62,091 nucleotides of DNA from Pseudomonadota bacterium (GTDB lineage Bacteria > Pseudomonadota > Gammaproteobacteria > Arenicellales > UBA868): assembly GCA_002718155.1 (NCBI GenBank), contig PBDS01000030.1, positions 9,660-71,750 on the forward strand, given 5' to 3'. Positions 59,743 through 62,091 of the stretch are shown here, piece by piece. How positions within the stretch are numbered: position 1 is the first letter of the stretch; every line of letters starts with the position of its first letter. A program made the translations under genes and the position numbers. The notes beneath the pieces were generated by a model that saw only the letters and a program-made list of their open reading frames with translations, had not been told where the DNA came from and searched no databases.

Positions 59743-61083
59743 ATGATTGACAAACTGGTAATTGCCAATCGTGGCGAGATCGCGCTGCGTATTCTTCGTA
59801 CCTGTCGAGAATTGGGCATTCGTACGGTTGCTCTACACTCCGATGCCGACCGTGACACGAAATATGTCCGCCTGGCCGATGAATCGGTCTGCATTGGCCC
59901 GCCTCAGGCAGCCGAAAGCTATCTCAACATTCCAGCTGTGATCGCAGCGGCCGAGGTTACCGATGCGGTCGCGATCCACCCAGGCTACGGTTTTCTAGCT
60001 GAAAATGCCGACTTTGCGGAACGCGTTGAACAGAGCGGCTTCATCTTTATCGGCCCGTCTGCCGAAACCATCCGCCTGATGGGTGACAAGGTTTCGGCAA
60101 TCAGTCACATGCGCCAAGCCGGCGTGCCCTGTGTGCCAGGCTCAAATGGCGTGCTACCCAATGACAATCAGGCAGTCATCGAAACCGCCACCCGGATCGG
60201 TTATCCGGTCATTATCAAAGCTACCGCTGGTGGCGGCGGCAAAGGCATGCGTGCGGTCCACACCGAAGCGGCCCTGCTCAACGCCTGGCGTGTGACTCGT
60301 AACGAGTCACTGGCCGCTTTTGGTGACGACTCGGTCTACATGGAGCGCTACCTCGAGCAACCCCGGCATGTCGAGTTTCAGATTCTCGCCGACCAGCACG
60401 GCAATGTGATACATCTGGGTGACCGTGACTGCTCCATGCAGCGTGGCCACCAGAAGATCCTCGAAGAAGCCCCGGCACCTGGCATTGATCCCGATACGCG
60501 CTCACGGATGGGGGCATGTTGTATTGAGGCCTGCCGCTCGATGGGCTACCGCGGTGCCGGTACATTCGAATTCCTCTACGAGAACGGCGAGTTTTTCTTT
60601 ATCGAGATGAATACCAGAATTCAGGTCGAACACCCGGTCACTGAACTCATCACGGGAATCGATATCGTGCGCGAACAAATACAGATCGCTGCCGGTGAGG
60701 TCCTGCAGCACACCCAGGAAGATATCCAGTTCATCGGTCACGCTATCGAATGCCGGATAAATGCTGAAGACCCCGACACTTTTCTGCCCTCCCCGGGAAC
60801 CATCACCCAATACCACCAACCCGGCGGACCCGGCGTTCGAGTGGACTCCCACATTTTCAACAACTACACCGTACCCCCTTTTTACGACTCGATGATTGCC
60901 AAAGTGATCACACACGGTGAATCTAGAGAACGGGCTTTGACCCGAATGCACGGTGCGCTTCAGGAAATGGTGGTCGATGGTATCAAGACCAATATCCCAC
61001 TGCACAGACGCTTGGTGACCGATTCAGCATTCCGTCGTCGGCCGGTGGATATTCACTACCTCGAGCGTATCCGCCGCACCTGA
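59743..61083 (+). CDS. accC: Biotin carboxylase subunit of acetyl-CoA carboxylase
   Basis: [56 protein letters not shown]. Confidence 0.98.
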   Translation: MIDKLVIANRGEIALRILRTCRELGIRTVALHSDADRDTKYVRLADESVCIGPPQAAESYLNIPAVIAAAEVTDAVAIHPGYGFLAENADFAERVEQSGFIFIGPSAETIRLMGDKVSAISHMRQAGVPCVPGSNGVLPNDNQAVIETATRIGYPVIIKATAGGGGKGMRAVHTEAALLNAWRVTRNESLAAFGDDSVYMERYLEQPRHVEFQILADQHGNVIHLGDRDCSMQRGHQKILEEAPAPGIDPDTRSRMGACCIEACRSMGYRGAGTFEFLYENGEFFFIEMNTRIQVEHPVTELITGIDIVREQIQIAAGEVLQHTQEDIQFIGHAIECRINAEDPDTFLPSPGTITQYHQPGGPGVRVDSHIFNNYTVPPFYDSMIAKVITHGESRERALTRMHGALQEMVVDGIKTNIPLHRRLVTDSAFRRRPVDIHYLERIRRT

Positions 61084-61121
61084 GCGGCGCCGGCAACTAC
61101 CGCTGTACTGATCCTCAACCT

Positions 61122-62000
61122 GTGTCAGGCTGGCTGCAGATCAGTGTTGTTGTGGCACAACCCGCGGTCAAACGGGCGGTAGAGGTCATGGACGGGCTAG
61201 GAGCAATCGCAGTGTCCCGGGAAAGCACTGCCGTCAAGGAATTTTTTGACGAAGCCCGGTCTAAAGACCATGAATGGGACGAGGAGAAGATCACCGGTCT
61301 TTTTGCCGCCGATACCGATCTCAGCGTAGTCTGTGGCCACTTGAAAACCGTTCTAGGACACCAGACGACCCCTTGTGTTCAGGCCTTGCCGGACCGCGAC
61401 TGGGAACTTGCAGGCCAGGAACAGTTTAAGCCGATCCACATCAGGGACAACCTCTGGGTCTGCCCAAGCTGGTGCCAGCCTGAATATCCGGATGCCATCA
61501 ACCTGATGATAGACCCTGGACTCGCCTTTGGGAGCGGCACCCACCCCACCACCTGTCTGTGCCTGGAACACCTGACGAGACTGAATCTTAACGGATCAAC
61601 CGTCTTGGACTGGGGTTGTGGCTCTGGCATACAGGCGCTGGCCGCGTTGCGGCTTGGGGCCAGCAAGGCAATCGGGGTGGACATTGACCCCATCGCGTTA
61701 GATACAAGCCGGAACAATGCCGAACGAAACGGTGTCGGCAGCCGGCTGCGGCTCATGTTTCCCGAACAGGTGCCCTCAGACCTGCTGTGCGACGTGCTGA
61801 TCGCCAACATATTTGCGCATACACTTATTGACCTGGCCCCTACGCTGGAGCAACATCTGTCCAGACGCGGGACCCTGATGCTCTCCGGTCTCCTCAAAGG
61901 TCAGGCCGAACGCGTGCTTTCAGCATTTGGCTCCAGATATACTTTTAAAGCAGAACAACGTGATGAATGGGTGTTGCTCATCGCGGTTTCGGGAGTGTGA
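61122..62000 (+). CDS. prmA: Ribosomal protein L11 methyltransferase
   Basis: DPGLAFGSGTHPTTCLCLEHL; VLDWGCGSGIQALAALRLGA; ANIFAHTLIDLAP. Confidence 0.95.
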   Translation: MSGWLQISVVVAQPAVKRAVEVMDGLGAIAVSRESTAVKEFFDEARSKDHEWDEEKITGLFAADTDLSVVCGHLKTVLGHQTTPCVQALPDRDWELAGQEQFKPIHIRDNLWVCPSWCQPEYPDAINLMIDPGLAFGSGTHPTTCLCLEHLTRLNLNGSTVLDWGCGSGIQALAALRLGASKAIGVDIDPIALDTSRNNAERNGVGSRLRLMFPEQVPSDLLCDVLIANIFAHTLIDLAPTLEQHLSRRGTLMLSGLLKGQAERVLSAFGSRYTFKAEQRDEWVLLIAVSGV

Positions 62001-62013
62001 ACAAATCGCCTCG

Positions 62014-62091
62014 ATGAGAAATTCAGAGTCTGCCAGGCTTCTGACGCGATGTGTCGCTTGCGAGACGATCTCGCCGGTCACTATCGAGGCG
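62014..62091 (+). CDS. Zinc-ribbon (DUF3426-like) protein, N-terminal fragment truncated by window end
   Basis: MRNSESARLLTRCVACETISPVTIEA; CxxC zinc ribbon start directly after prmA. Confidence 0.6.
   Translation, partial: MRNSESARLLTRCVACETISPVTIEA

Overview
The window looks like a conserved chromosomal segment from a gammaproteobacterium of moderate GC. No phage, IS element, CRISPR array, rRNA or convincing tRNA was seen. From 1 to about 39.7 kb nearly all genes are on the minus strand: rng-maf-rlmH-rsfS-nadD-proA-holA-lptE-leuS, PBP1b, cfa, trpC/G/E, gph-rpe, a DegQ-like protease, lnt-corC-ybeY-phoH-miaB, an Rrf2-sufBCDSU-sufT-Rieske operon, ubiB-ubiJ-ubiE, hemB and adk. From about 40.3 kb most genes are on the plus strand: PPi-type PFK, CbbQ-like AAA ATPase, MTA phosphorylase, apt, CbbO/NorD-like VWA protein, split class II RNR nrdJa/nrdJb, metY, dsbD, tlpA-like, aroQ-accB-accC-prmA. 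A minus-strand PA14 gene and groES-groEL-fxsA are interspersed. The observations most worth a second look are: (1) an adenylate kinase with a zinc-type lid and a histone-H1-like Lys/Ala-rich C-terminal tail built from a 33-aa tandem repeat; (2) a structured leader upstream of metY resembling, but not matching, SAM-II/SAM-V riboswitches; (3) a hairpin plus U-tract between adk and pfp with no annotated gene feeding it, a possible sRNA; (4) tandem NrdR-like boxes and a long stem-loop leader before nrdJab; (5) DsbD with two tandem N-terminal alpha domains; (6) a CbbQ/CbbO-type pair split by a purine-salvage cassette next to PPi-PFK; (7) an extended perfect CIRCE palindrome; (8) a trp cluster lacking trpD. 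All family calls come from reading the supplied translations, with no database search.
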